From: Porodaedalea pini
Lineage: Eukaryota > Basidiomycota > Agaricomycetes > Hymenochaetales > Hymenochaetaceae
Reading direction: 5' to 3'
DNA length: 18,566 nucleotides
NCBI GenBank assembly: GCA_002794775.1
Contig: NBAY01000182.1
Location: 1 to 18,566 of the forward strand
Numbering within the stretch: the first letter of the stretch is position 1; each line of letters begins with the position of its first letter. A model generated the notes under the pieces. The model ran no database searches, was not told where the DNA came from, and worked only from the letters and a program-made list of their open reading frames with translations. Position numbers and translations under genes: made by a program. This document shows, one piece after another, positions 8,234 to 16,087 of this stretch.

Positions 8234-9010
8234 ATGAACATATCAAATTTAATATTTATTAATTCTCCTCTTGAACAGTTTGAAGTAACTAGTTTGGTTG
8301 GTTTAAGTGCACCAATCTTTGGGTATTTAAATTTAACTTTAACTAATTTAGCTTTATACTGTATTTTAGTTTTATTTTTAGTTATAAGCTTACATGTAAT
8401 AGCTAATAATAACACTAAATTAGTTCCTTCTAAATGGTCTATAGCTTTAGAAAGTTCTTTTGCTAGTGTAAATTCAATGGTAAGAGATCAAATAGGTAAT
8501 GTAAATGAAATATATTTACCATTCATTTATTCATTATTTTTCTTTATCTTGATAGCCAATTTAACAGGTAATGTACCTTATTCTTACACTATAACAACTT
8601 CTATTGTAGTAACACTTAGTTTATCATTTACTATTTTAATAGGTGTAACTATATTAGGACTTTATATTCATAAAATAAGATTTTTTGCCTATTTCATACC
8701 TTCTGGGACACCTTTAGCTTTAGTTCCTTTATTAGTTTTAATTGAATTATTAAGTTATAGTGCTCGAGCATTTAGTTTAGGAATACGATTATTCAGTAAC
8801 ATGGTTGCTGGACATACTTTAATGAAAATTTTAGCTTCATTCTTATTCCAAATGTTCAGCTCTAGTCTATTAGTTGCTGTATTAACTATTGTACCTTTTG
8901 GTATCTTTTTAGCAATTATGGGATTAGAATTGGCTGTTTCAGTTATCCAAGCTTACGTATTCTGTATTTTAACCAGTTCTTACATAAGAGATGCGATTGA
9001 ATTACACTAA
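8234..9010 (+). CDS. atp6: ATP synthase F0 subunit a (subunit 6)
   Basis: Inner-membrane proton half-channel protein next to the c-ring. It is 258 residues, normal for fungi, with the processed-type start region NSPLEQFEVTSL and the hallmark SARAFSLGIRLFSNMVAGH. The essential channel arginine is R185. The C terminus IQAYVFCILTSSYIRDAIELH is typical. The match to basidiomycete Atp6 proteins as I know them is closer than to ascomycete ones (inference from memory). ATG 8234 is the first in frame and gives the expected N terminus; the stop is TAA. There is no intron. A hairpin overlaps the stop codon. Confidence 0.96.
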   Translation: MNISNLIFINSPLEQFEVTSLVGLSAPIFGYLNLTLTNLALYCILVLFLVISLHVIANNNTKLVPSKWSIALESSFASVNSMVRDQIGNVNEIYLPFIYSLFFFILIANLTGNVPYSYTITTSIVVTLSLSFTILIGVTILGLYIHKIRFFAYFIPSGTPLALVPLLVLIELLSYSARAFSLGIRLFSNMVAGHTLMKILASFLFQMFSSSLLVAVLTIVPFGIFLAIMGLELAVSVIQAYVFCILTSSYIRDAIELH

Positions 9011-9039
9011 ACCTAATAAATAAACTTATTCTAAGGTTT
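9009..9039 (+). terminator. Hairpin overlapping the atp6 stop codon
   Basis: AAACCT (9009-9014) pairs with AGGTTT (9034-9039), and AATAA (9015-9019) with TTATT (9026-9030), leaving a 6-base loop and a 3-base bulge. The stem begins in the last two bases of the TAA stop. It could mark an mRNA 3' end or a processing site; that role is inferred only from position. Confidence 0.4.
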
Positions 9040-9889
9040 AACCCTCTCCTTTGCGGTTTCGAGGGAGAAAATTGTTGTCAAACGATATGTTGTTCTCCCT
9101 ACGTTTCGTCTCCCCTTAATTGAATAACATTTAAAGGAGAATGCCCCCTCCTCAAAAAACAAAGTGGGTGCTCTGTTCCATACCTTTCCTTAAGTAATAA
9201 GGGTAAAAAAGAATGGTTGTAAAATTTTACAATCAATAAAAAATAATTTTCACTATCATTAATAATACAATATATTTTATAATTAAATAAAATGCTAACT
9301 GTCCTTGTTTAATCAAGGTTATCTTGTGTTTCTTTTGTCTTACCTTTTTGAATAATGGGGTAATGTGGAAAGTTTTAAGGTAAAAACCTACCTTAATGTG
9401 TCCTTTGTACTACAGCCTCTCATTACCGAATCGAAGGACAGCACCTTAAATGGCGTAGCCTTTCTGAGCGGAATGGTTGTGGATTTGAGTAATTTAGTTA
9501 CTGAAAAATTGGTATACATATTGTTTTTTTTTCCTTATTTCTACTTTTCTACACTACTATGATTCTGCCGACACAAAGTATAAAACCTTTGTGACTCTCT
9601 CATCACAAAAAAATGGAGACAACAAAGTAGGCAGATAAGGTAAAATAAATGATCAGTTTGAATAAAGGAATGACAGTAATAATCTGATATGCGGGATGCT
9701 TAGGTAATTATAATTTACTCGATTTCTCTCTTTATCTTAGATATTTGTTTTATTAAAAAAAAACAAAAAAAAATAATAAGGACTTTGTAATGGGAGAAGT
9801 TTAAATAAAAATTTTTTTTACAAATAACATGTTAACACAAGCCCTTCGGGTTAAATACATAAAACCAGAAAACAAAATTAATAATAAAT
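9040..9889. other. Spacer between atp6 and nad1
   Basis: Contains CCCTC/GAGGG pairing near 9042-9065, a 16-base perfect palindrome TTGTAAAATTTTACAA (9217-9232), a small CCTTG/CAAGG hairpin (9303-9318) and CCTTCGG (9843-9849). An open stretch of 65 codons at 9365-9562 has no ATG start and many G/C-ending codons unlike the neighbouring genes, so I do not call it a gene. Confidence 0.5.
9215..9234. repeat. 20-base palindrome
   Basis: TTGTAAAATTTTACAA (9217-9232) is its own reverse complement; with one G-U pair and one further G-C pair it extends to 9215-9234. Being self-complementary, it could be a cruciform or a protein-binding site. No function is evident. Confidence 0.55.
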
Positions 9890-10906
9890 ATGATAAGCAA
9901 TAATATTATAATAACTATAGTTAATATTTTAGTCAGTTTAATAGACGTTTTAGTCGTACTACTACCTATGTTGTTGTCTGTTGCCTTTATGACAATAATA
10001 GAAAGAAAGCAATTAGCTGCTCATCAACGACGAGTAGGTCCTAATTATGTTGGTTATTTTGGTGTTCTTCAACCATTTTCAGATGCCCTAAAACTAGTAG
10101 TAAAGGAAACAATAGTACCTTCTCAATCTAATAAAGTTTTATTTTATTTATCACCTGTGTCTACTTTAGTCTTTAGTTTATTAGGTTGGGGTATTATACC
10201 TTTTGGCCAAGGTTTAGCACTATCTGATTTTTCATTAGGTGTATTGTATACTTTAGCTTTATCTTCATTAGGTGTTTACGGTATATTGTTTAGTGGTTGG
10301 TCTGCTAATTCTAAATATGCATTTTTAGGGTCTTTAAGATCTACAGCTAGCATGATTAGTTATGAATTAATACTAAGTTCAGCAGTTTTAATAATAATTT
10401 TATTAACAGGATCATTTAATTTTACAACAATAATTGAACAACAACAATCTATTTGGTTTATTGTCCCATTATTACCTGTTTTTATTTTTTATTTTATTTC
10501 TATTTTAGCTGAAACATCTCGTACACCTTTTGATTTACAAGAGGCTGATTCAGAATTAGTTGCTGGTTTTTTTACTGAACACTCTAGTGTTCCCTTCGTT
10601 TTTTTCTTCTTGGCCGAATATAGTTCTATAGTATTATTCTCATGTATTACAGCTATATTATTTTTAGGAGGATACAACCTGCCAGAAATTTTTCTAAATG
10701 AATCATTTATCAATTTACAATCTATTGTATTAGGAATTAAAACTTGTATCTTCTGTTTTATGTTTGTGTGGTTCAGAGCTACTCTGCCTAGAATGAGATA
10801 TGATGCTTTGATAGAATTATGTTGGTTAAATCTTTTACCAGTAGCTGTTGCTTTCATAATTTTAATTCCAAGTATTTTAGTTGCTTTTGATATAGCCCCA
10901 TACTAA
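9890..10906 (+). CDS. nad1: NADH dehydrogenase (complex I) subunit 1
   Basis: Membrane-arm subunit that forms much of the quinone entry channel at the junction with the peripheral arm. It has 338 residues, normal length. Seen in order: IERKQLAAHQRRVGPNYVG (about 38-56), LKLVVKETIVPS, and the loop motif ETSRTPFDLQEADSELVAG (208-226) with the acidic residues that line the quinone tunnel. These are followed by the FFTEHSSVPF stretch, and near the end WFRATLPRMRYDALIEL. ATG 9890 is the only sensible start, and the stop is TAA. No intron is present. Confidence 0.97.
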   Translation: MISNNIIITIVNILVSLIDVLVVLLPMLLSVAFMTIIERKQLAAHQRRVGPNYVGYFGVLQPFSDALKLVVKETIVPSQSNKVLFYLSPVSTLVFSLLGWGIIPFGQGLALSDFSLGVLYTLALSSLGVYGILFSGWSANSKYAFLGSLRSTASMISYELILSSAVLIIILLTGSFNFTTIIEQQQSIWFIVPLLPVFIFYFISILAETSRTPFDLQEADSELVAGFFTEHSSVPFVFFFLAEYSSIVLFSCITAILFLGGYNLPEIFLNESFINLQSIVLGIKTCIFCFMFVWFRATLPRMRYDALIELCWLNLLPVAVAFIILIPSILVAFDIAPY

Positions 10907-11310
10907 TTGATTTTAAATTTTTTTTTGTTTGGGACTAAAAATTTTATCTAACTAGTTTCTATTCGTGCCTTTTCTACTCTATTTACTCAAAGCCCTAAAC
11001 CTGGCAAAATAGGTAGAGGGGATCTAGCAGGTATACTAAACACTTACGGATCCTGTTCAACATTACTTACCTCGACGCCCTAAAGGCACAGGGAGTTTGC
11101 ATAGTAGTGGAAATCGAGCTTTTCATTGCTAAGCTGTAATTAACGGAAAAATAACTGATTTTATAACAAATCTGTTTTTGTAGAGATAAAAAGGACACAA
11201 CGATAAGTGATTAAAACCTCTGTACTTTAAATAACATTTACGGGGTGCCGAAGATCCTGCGCTAAAAAAAATATAAAAATTAGTTAAGTGGTGTAAATAT
11301 TTAGTTAGGG

Positions 11311-11331
11311 GCCCTCCCAGCGGGTGGGGGG
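11311..11331 (+). repeat. GC-rich element, CCCAGCGGG family
   Basis: Contains CCCAGCGGG (11316-11324), followed by a G run. CCCTCCC and GGTGGGG can pair imperfectly. It shares the nonamer with 5479-5487 and 12242-12250. Confidence 0.6.
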
Positions 11332-11795
11332 TTATCTTTTTACCGTTTTTATCTAAAACCTCCTCTTTAAACCTGAAACATCGGTTAGAGTAAAATAAAG
11401 GAGTAAGGTAAAGGAATCACACCCCTCAAAAATAATAAATTAAACTTGATTTATTTTTTTTAGAAAAAAAATAGTATCAACCCCCTTAATCCTTGTCCTT
11501 CATTTCTTTGTTTTGCTTCATAAGGTATCGTGAGTACATTTTTTTTTACCTTCTATTTTTGTTAACAAAAGCCCGGCTAATTTGCTTTTCAACAAAGAAT
11601 TTACAACTGAAGAGAGGGTCCAAATAAGAAGGGGACATTTCCTAATCCTTATAATAGGTTAAGGTTTTTCGGAGGAATATAAAAGGACAAAACTATAGTT
11701 AAAGTTTTAATATAATGTATTTTTAACCTTAGCAATCGAAGGCTCTCCGAACGGAGAACGGGGGTTACAGTCCGTTTTGGATAAACTGACTCAAA

Positions 11796-11820
11796 ACCCC
11801 GCGGGCCAGCGGTGGGTAGG
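11796..11820 (+). repeat. GC-rich element, CCGCGGGCCAGCGG variant
   Basis: CCGC pairs with GCGG around GGGCCA, and GGTGGGTAG follows directly, as it does a little further on in the copy at 5471-5509. Confidence 0.6.
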
Positions 11821-12115
11821 AAGTTGTAAATTTAAAAAAACTTTTTTACCCTACCTTTTTAGGATCCGAAATGTTTACCCTATTAATGCTTCCCCCTATT
11901 AGAGCTCCTACCTTTTGTTTCCGTTGAATTTTGCACAAGGAAAATAATAATTTAGTGGTTTGGCTATAAGAAATAATCTTTGTTAAAAGAGTAAGCTAAA
12001 TATTAATAAAATAAAAACGAGAGATAAACTTTTTATTAAATATTTTGATTTTTAATAATAAGTATATTTAGAATATAAACAAATTAATAATAATAATTTA
12101 ATAATTATCATAATA

Positions 12116-12186
12116 GGGGAAATCTGATAATGGTAATCAGTTGTATTTGCACTACAAATATGATAGTTCGACTCTATCTTTCTCCA
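12116..12186 (+). tRNA. trnA: tRNA-Ala (anticodon UGC)
   Basis: The acceptor GGGGAAA (12116-12122) pairs with TTTCTCC (12179-12185). The D arm is TGAT/ATCA. The anticodon stem TTGTA/TACAA encloses TTTGCAC, giving TGC. The T arm GATAG/CTATC (12162-12178) encloses TTCGACT. All stems are complete, with one G-U pair in the acceptor. Confidence 0.95.
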
Positions 12187-12693
12187 TCTTTGTATTGGAT
12201 TAAAAAAAAATCTAATTAATACCGTTCGAAGGGTGAATCTACCCAGCGGGTTTGGTATATTCCCTCCCCCTGATGCTGGGTGGGGGGCAAACCCAAATGA
12301 TAGCTGGTCTGTTTATTAAATATTATTAAGTATTTATAGGTACAGCTAACCATTAAGCCTCTATTTTTCATTTATCTCCTTCCTTGCGAAGCTAAGTATG
12401 GACTCATACTTTCATTCGGAGGCAGGAACCGCCAGCCTCAGATACTTAAAAGGGAGGAGCCATTTTTTAAGTTCTTTATTGTGAAAGGTGGTAAAATAGT
12501 TTTTATAATCTAAATTTAAGGATAGATTTATTATATTTTTTTTTATCTAACTTTAAAACTGAGTTAGTTCTGTGAAGCTTCACCCTTTTTTGCTCGAGAT
12601 TAAAGAAATATGGTAGGAGAGGTATAGCCTAACAAAACTTACCCTCGGGTCGAATGCAAAGATTTATTTCTTATTAAAATTCAAAATAATAAA
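12187..12693. other. Spacer between tRNA-Ala and tRNA-Phe
   Basis: No gene seen. The main content is a composite GC element at 12241-12287. CCTTGCGAAGC (about 12382) also occurs in the cox3 upstream spacer near 6315. The remainder is AT-rich. Confidence 0.5.
12241..12287 (+). repeat. Composite GC element with ACCCAGC and GCTGGGT in inverted order
   Basis: ACCCAGCGGG (12241-12250) is followed by CCCCCTGATGCTGGGTGGGG. ACCCAGC (12241-12247) is the reverse complement of GCTGGGT (12275-12281), and CCCCC can pair with the G run around TGATGCTGGGT. The TGATGCTGGGT core recurs at 12777-12787. Confidence 0.65.
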
Positions 12694-12765
12694 GCCTCGG
12701 TGGCTTAGCGGCTAAAGCGTTACATTGAAGTCGTAAATAGGGGAGTTCGATTCTCTCCCGAGGCA
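12694..12765 (+). tRNA. trnF: tRNA-Phe (anticodon GAA)
   Basis: The acceptor GCCTCGG (12694-12700) pairs fully with CCGAGGC (12758-12764). The D stem is GCT/AGC. The anticodon stem TTACA/CGTAA has one A-C mismatch next to the loop TTGAAGT, with anticodon GAA at 12727-12729. The T arm GGGAG/CTCTC encloses TTCGATT. A GC element starts six bases after its 3' end. Confidence 0.94.
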
Positions 12766-12770
12766 TCCAT

Positions 12771-12793
12771 ACCCCTTGATGCTGGGTAGGGGG
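12771..12793 (+). repeat. GC hairpin element, TGATGCTGGGT core
   Basis: CCCCT and AGGGG can pair around TGATGCTGGGT. Bases 12774-12790 are the exact reverse complement of 5716-5732. It lies almost against the 3' end of tRNA-Phe. Confidence 0.7.
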
Positions 12794-12927
12794 ATTAAAT
12801 AAAAGTAGCAAAAAGTATTAAAGATTTTAAATTAAACCTATTTCTTTGGTTAGCCTAGCTATCTTAATTTAAATTAATCCTCTCTTAGTTTTTTAAATAT
12901 CCTTCCAATATATCTTACCTCCAGCCA

Positions 12928-12943
12928 CCCCCTGGGAGGGGGG
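12928..12943 (+). repeat. C-run/G-run hairpin
   Basis: CCCCC (12928-12932) pairs with a G run (12938-12943) around TGGGA. The architecture matches the elements at 12266-12287 and 12771-12793, with a shorter loop. Confidence 0.5.
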
Positions 12944-13407
12944 TCCGAATGCTGTAGCCTTTTATCAAAAAGGAATCTTAGTTGTATTTTTTTTCTACTT
13001 TAATTATCATTTTAATATTAGATTAAAAAGTAGATATAAAGTAACCTATTCCTCCTTTTGGTTCCGAAAGTGGCCTCTACTTGTCCGAAGGAAAGAGACC
13101 TTGATAAGAGTTAGTCTTTCAAATAGCTAATAATTAATTTACATCTTATACAAGAGGGTAAATACACAACCCGGCCTCCAAACAGCTAAATCTATTCGCT
13201 TTCCTTTTCGGTTATGTTATATTATATAATAGTAATAAAGATTTCAAAGAAGGTCTCAACTTATATATCCAGGCCGTTGCTATGCTATCTGTAGGTCTGT
13301 AGTCTTTCGTAAGCTAGAATTAAAAAAAAGAAAAAGAACCTTTAGCTAAAGGATATGTAATATAAGGGGTGAAATGAACTCTCCTCTAAAAGGAATAAAT
13401 AATTTAA

Positions 13408-13479
13408 GCCGAAATAGTTTAATTGGTAAAACGGATTCCTTGTAAGATTTTAATATTGGTTCAATTCCAGTTTTCGGCA
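13408..13479 (+). tRNA. trnT: tRNA-Thr (anticodon UGU)
   Basis: The acceptor GCCGAAA (13408-13414) pairs with TTTCGGC (13472-13478). The D stem is GTTT/AAAC. The anticodon stem GATTC/GATTT has a T-T mismatch in the middle and a terminal G-U pair, around CTTGTAA, with anticodon TGT. The T arm ATTGG/CCAGT encloses TTCAATT. The weak anticodon stem is the only odd feature. Confidence 0.9.
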
Positions 13480-13866
13480 TAATTTTTCTGTTTTTTTTCG
13501 GACGGCGAAGCCTAGTTTCCATTCTATTTGTTTACTTTTCTCCCTTTATCTACCGTACCGTATGGTAAAGAAGCTAGAGTACATTTCCCTTATTCCCCTT
13601 CAGCCCCGCGAAGCTACAGATGGGCAACAATAAAAAGTTATAAAAATGACAGGTGAGGAGTTAAGGGTTGTATTGTATAATTAAACACAAGCTAAGCCCT
13701 TACTATCCGGGGGCTCAACTTGGGCAAGGAGATAACTTAAAAAAAATTTTTTAAAAAACCAAAAATAAAAACCCTAGCCTATTGAGGGCCCCTTCCGAAG
13801 GGAGGGTGTTGTATTCAGATAAATAAAATTAACTGTTGGCAGGTTAGGCGTACCGCAGGGGGAGAA
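13480..13866. other. Spacer between tRNA-Thr and tRNA-Gln
   Basis: No gene. TACCGTA and TATGGTA (about 13551-13567) form a tight 7-bp hairpin, and CCCTT-CCG-AAGGG (about 13790-13802) contains a CCGAAGG element. A purine-rich run precedes tRNA-Gln. Confidence 0.5.
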
Positions 13867-13939
13867 TGAGTTGTAGTTTAATTGGAAAAACACCATTTTT
13901 TGGTAGTGGATCTTATCAGTTCGAATCTGGTCAACTCAG
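13867..13939 (+). tRNA. trnQ: tRNA-Gln (anticodon UUG)
   Basis: The acceptor TGAGTTG (13867-13873) pairs fully with CAACTCA (13932-13938). The D stem is GTTT/AAAC. The anticodon stem CCATT/AGTGG encloses TTTTGGT, with anticodon TTG. The T arm ATCAG/CTGGT encloses TTCGAAT. The acceptor starts with U rather than G, but all seven pairs form. Confidence 0.93.
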
Positions 13940-13946
13940 TTAATGT

Positions 13947-14007
13947 AAACCTAAAAGGGTCAAAATTCTTAAATATTTAAAATATAGGTTTAAATCCTTT
14001 TAGGTTT
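13947..14007 (+). other. 12-bp perfect stem-loop just after tRNA-Gln
   Basis: AAACCTAAAAGG (13947-13958) is the exact reverse complement of CCTTTTAGGTTT (13996-14007), with a 37-base AT-rich loop. Inside, GG-TTTAAAT-CC resembles a T arm, and the outer seven pairs resemble an acceptor, but there is no room for both D and anticodon arms. It may be a tRNA relic or an RNA-processing structure. Confidence 0.5.
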
Positions 14008-14926
14008 TTCGCGATTATTCATGTATGAGCGATTTTTTACCTTATTTATATATAATACATTTATATTGTTATAAATAAAGTAAGTAGCGGAAATCTTTTA
14101 ATTAATATTTTAAAGAATCTTATCACCTTGTAGTGTAGAAGCCTTTGAATTCTCCCGGAGATAGTGGTTTGTTTAATTCTTTTAAGTTATTACTAGATAT
14201 TCGTACAATCCATAACCCCACATTTACTCTAACCTCTGGGTCCATCCTCCCCGTGTATAAATGATTATAATCTACTAAATTTATCTACTACCTTTTCTCT
14301 TTAAACAAAAAGATAAGTGAAAAAGAGATAATCCTTTAAAATAGTCTTACATTTGTACTTTGGTTAGATGGCTAAGCGTTAAACGTTTCGTAGGGAAATG
14401 GTTTGTTTTAAAATAAAAAGTTCCTGTAATTAAGGACCCTGCCTTTAAAAAGGTCACATTATTCATGATCAATTAAATCAACTAAAAAAAAATATAAATA
14501 TATATAATAAGAACTAAGTTACATAAGGTAGGCACTTATTAATTATATTCATAAACAAATTAGTATAAAGCCTTAAGTCGTTTCTCAAATAAAACTTAAT
14601 AAATATTAATAATCTTGTATTAATCTTTGTACCTTTTAATTTTCTTATTCTTGCCTAGGGTAAACCCTTATCCATCGTATGAAAAATAACAGAGGCCAGC
14701 GTCGCAACCTGCACAGGTCAAAGACGAAGTGGAGGACGGGAAAGATAAATGTTATAACTTAAGTTTGATCTTAAAGGTCTTACAGAAGCAAACACCTAAA
14801 GTACAGGCAATATAAGCTGGTGATTCGAACGTAATAAATACGTAGGCTTAAATAATTCCGTACCGATTGACTAAAAAAAAAAACAGATCAAAAAGTACGG
14901 TCTTGACAAAACAAAAAAAACAAAAA
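14008..14926. other. Long spacer upstream of nad6
   Basis: No gene I can support. Three things stand out. First, AAAGAAT about 14112 can pair with ATTCTTT about 14176 over a tRNA-like span that has no T arm. Second, a D-arm-like stretch, TTGGTTAGATGGCTAA, lies near 14362-14377, again with no T arm. Third, a GC-richer patch at about 14688-14745 includes CCTGCACAGG. The last 60 bases (14867-14926) stay in frame with nad6 but are Lys-rich, A-run sequence. Confidence 0.45.
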
Positions 14927-15586
14927 ATGAAAAATTTATTTATTGATTTATTAGCGTTTGGGACATTATTTTCTAGTGTTTTAGTTATAACTTCTAAAAA
15001 TCCTGTGATAGCTGTAACATTTTTAATTGCGGTTTTTGTTAATGCAGCAGGTTATCTTATTTTAATGGGAGTTGGTTTTATAGGTATTTCATATATTATC
15101 GTATATGTTGGAGCTATTACTGTTTTATTCCTTTTTGTTATTATGATGATAAATATTAAATTAACCGACATTTTAGAAACAGGATCTCAATACACTAAAA
15201 ATGTTCCCTTAGCTTTAGCTATAGGGTCATTGTTTATTTATGAAATATTCACTATTATGCCCTTTAGTTTTAATAATGTGTCTGCTATATCTGCTTTATT
15301 AAATGTGTTAACTAATCTAAATGGGTTAATTTTAAATTCTGAAATAGCTACATTATCTGACCCTGCCATTCAGGATGGTGTAGTAAATACTGCCTTTAGT
15401 CCTGTAATAGCTGATACCGCTTTTACTAATTTCTTACAAATACAAGCAATAGGTCAAGGATTATATACTTACGGTGCTATTTGGTTAATACTATGTAGTG
15501 TAATATTATTATTAGCAATGGTTGCACCAATATTTATATCTAGAATAACTAAAAATAATAAATCTGCTACAGAACCGAAGGCCTAA
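14927..15586 (+). CDS. nad6: NADH dehydrogenase (complex I) subunit 6
   Basis: Small membrane-arm subunit whose third helix carries the pi-bulge region involved in proton pumping; that stretch is visible as YVGAITVLFLFVIMM (60-74). From ATG 14927 the protein has 219 residues and begins MKNLFIDLLAFG, a normal start. The frame is open 20 codons further up to a TTG (14867), but those codons are Lys/Thr/Ser-rich from A runs and unlike the family. The last codons, GAA CCG AAG GCC TAA, contain a CCGAAGG element (15575-15581), so the final residues EPKA may come from a repeat insertion. No intron is present. Confidence 0.94.
   Translation: MKNLFIDLLAFGTLFSSVLVITSKNPVIAVTFLIAVFVNAAGYLILMGVGFIGISYIIVYVGAITVLFLFVIMMINIKLTDILETGSQYTKNVPLALAIGSLFIYEIFTIMPFSFNNVSAISALLNVLTNLNGLILNSEIATLSDPAIQDGVVNTAFSPVIADTAFTNFLQIQAIGQGLYTYGAIWLILCSVILLLAMVAPIFISRITKNNKSATEPKA
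15575..15581 (+). repeat. CCGAAGG element at the end of nad6
   Basis: A copy of the dispersed heptamer that is otherwise found in spacers, an intron and the decayed frame. Here it encodes part of EPKA, just before the stop codon. Confidence 0.6.
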
Positions 15587-16087
15587 TTCTTTACCTGAAG
15601 TGAGGTTGATCCGAAACGCATCTATTAAATAAGGGGTGGTATTGACTTCGTTCCCGAAGAGGAGGCATAAATAAAAAATATTCAAAACTTATAATACAAA
15701 ATGCTACTTAGTTGTCACGCCTTCCAAAATAACAGTTGTTTCTCTGCCCCCTTTTTTTTAGATTGGGTTTTAGATTCCTCCCCTTGCAGTAACCGGCTTC
15801 GCTGAAACTGTTGGTAAAGAAGTAGCACCTTTTACCTAGTTTTGCAAGGGACGGGTTTACAACCCTATTCCTTATTTTACTTTATTTAAAGAAGAGTTTA
15901 TAAGACTAGAAAAACAGAAATTATTAAACAGGAGGGCTTTGTTCTTTTTTTTTTTGTTTGCCTAAGGGTTACGCTGAGGCAATTTCCGTCTCTTTTTTGA
16001 TCTAAGTTCGGTCAGGACGCTCTATCTTCAAAATCTTGAACCGCAAGAGTAGCCCTATAAATAAACACTATAATCGTAGGTTGAGCA
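15587..16087. other. Spacer between nad6 and nad2
   Basis: 500 bases without a gene. AACAGTTGTTTC (15731-15742) and GAAACTGTT (15804-15812) can pair with a small bulge. T and C runs (about 15744-15760 and 15947-15958) are frequent. No tRNA motif was found. Confidence 0.5.

Larger units (their letters stand above)
10907..12115. other. Long spacer between nad1 and tRNA-Ala
   Basis: About 1.2 kb with no gene I can support in any frame or as an RNA. It holds two GC elements: the CCCAGCGGG copy at 11311-11331, and the CCGCGGGCCAGCGG plus GGTGGGTAG copy at 11798-11820. CTCGA (about 11072) and TCGAG (about 11113) could pair. AT-rich runs and A or T homopolymers make up most of the rest. Confidence 0.5.
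12766..13407. other. Spacer between tRNA-Phe and tRNA-Thr
   Basis: No gene seen. It holds the GC element at 12771-12793, a C5/G5 hairpin around TGGGA (12928-12942), and CCGAAGG (13085-13091). The rest is AT-rich and uninformative. Confidence 0.5.

Noticed and set aside
9365..9562. A 65-codon open stretch starting with GTG
   Set aside because: No ATG start, codons ending in G or C far more often than in neighbouring genes, and no recognisable family; probably a chance frame over a GC-richer spacer.
10489..10857. A 122-codon frame on the minus strand
   Set aside because: It lies wholly inside nad1, whose conserved motifs on the plus strand are unmistakable.
14112..14182. A 71-base tRNA-like span closed by AAAGAAT and ATTCTTT
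   Set aside because: There is no T arm or T loop, and no consistent anticodon arm.
14688..14800. Possible mitochondrial RNase P RNA (GGGAAAGAT and TTACAGAAG resemble conserved regions I and V)
   Set aside because: Only about 50 bases separate the two, and the AGTC/GAC bases I would expect for helix P4 are missing.
14815..14855. TTCGAA T-loop-like motif on either strand
   Set aside because: Flanking bases do not form a 5-bp T stem, and no acceptor pairs with it.
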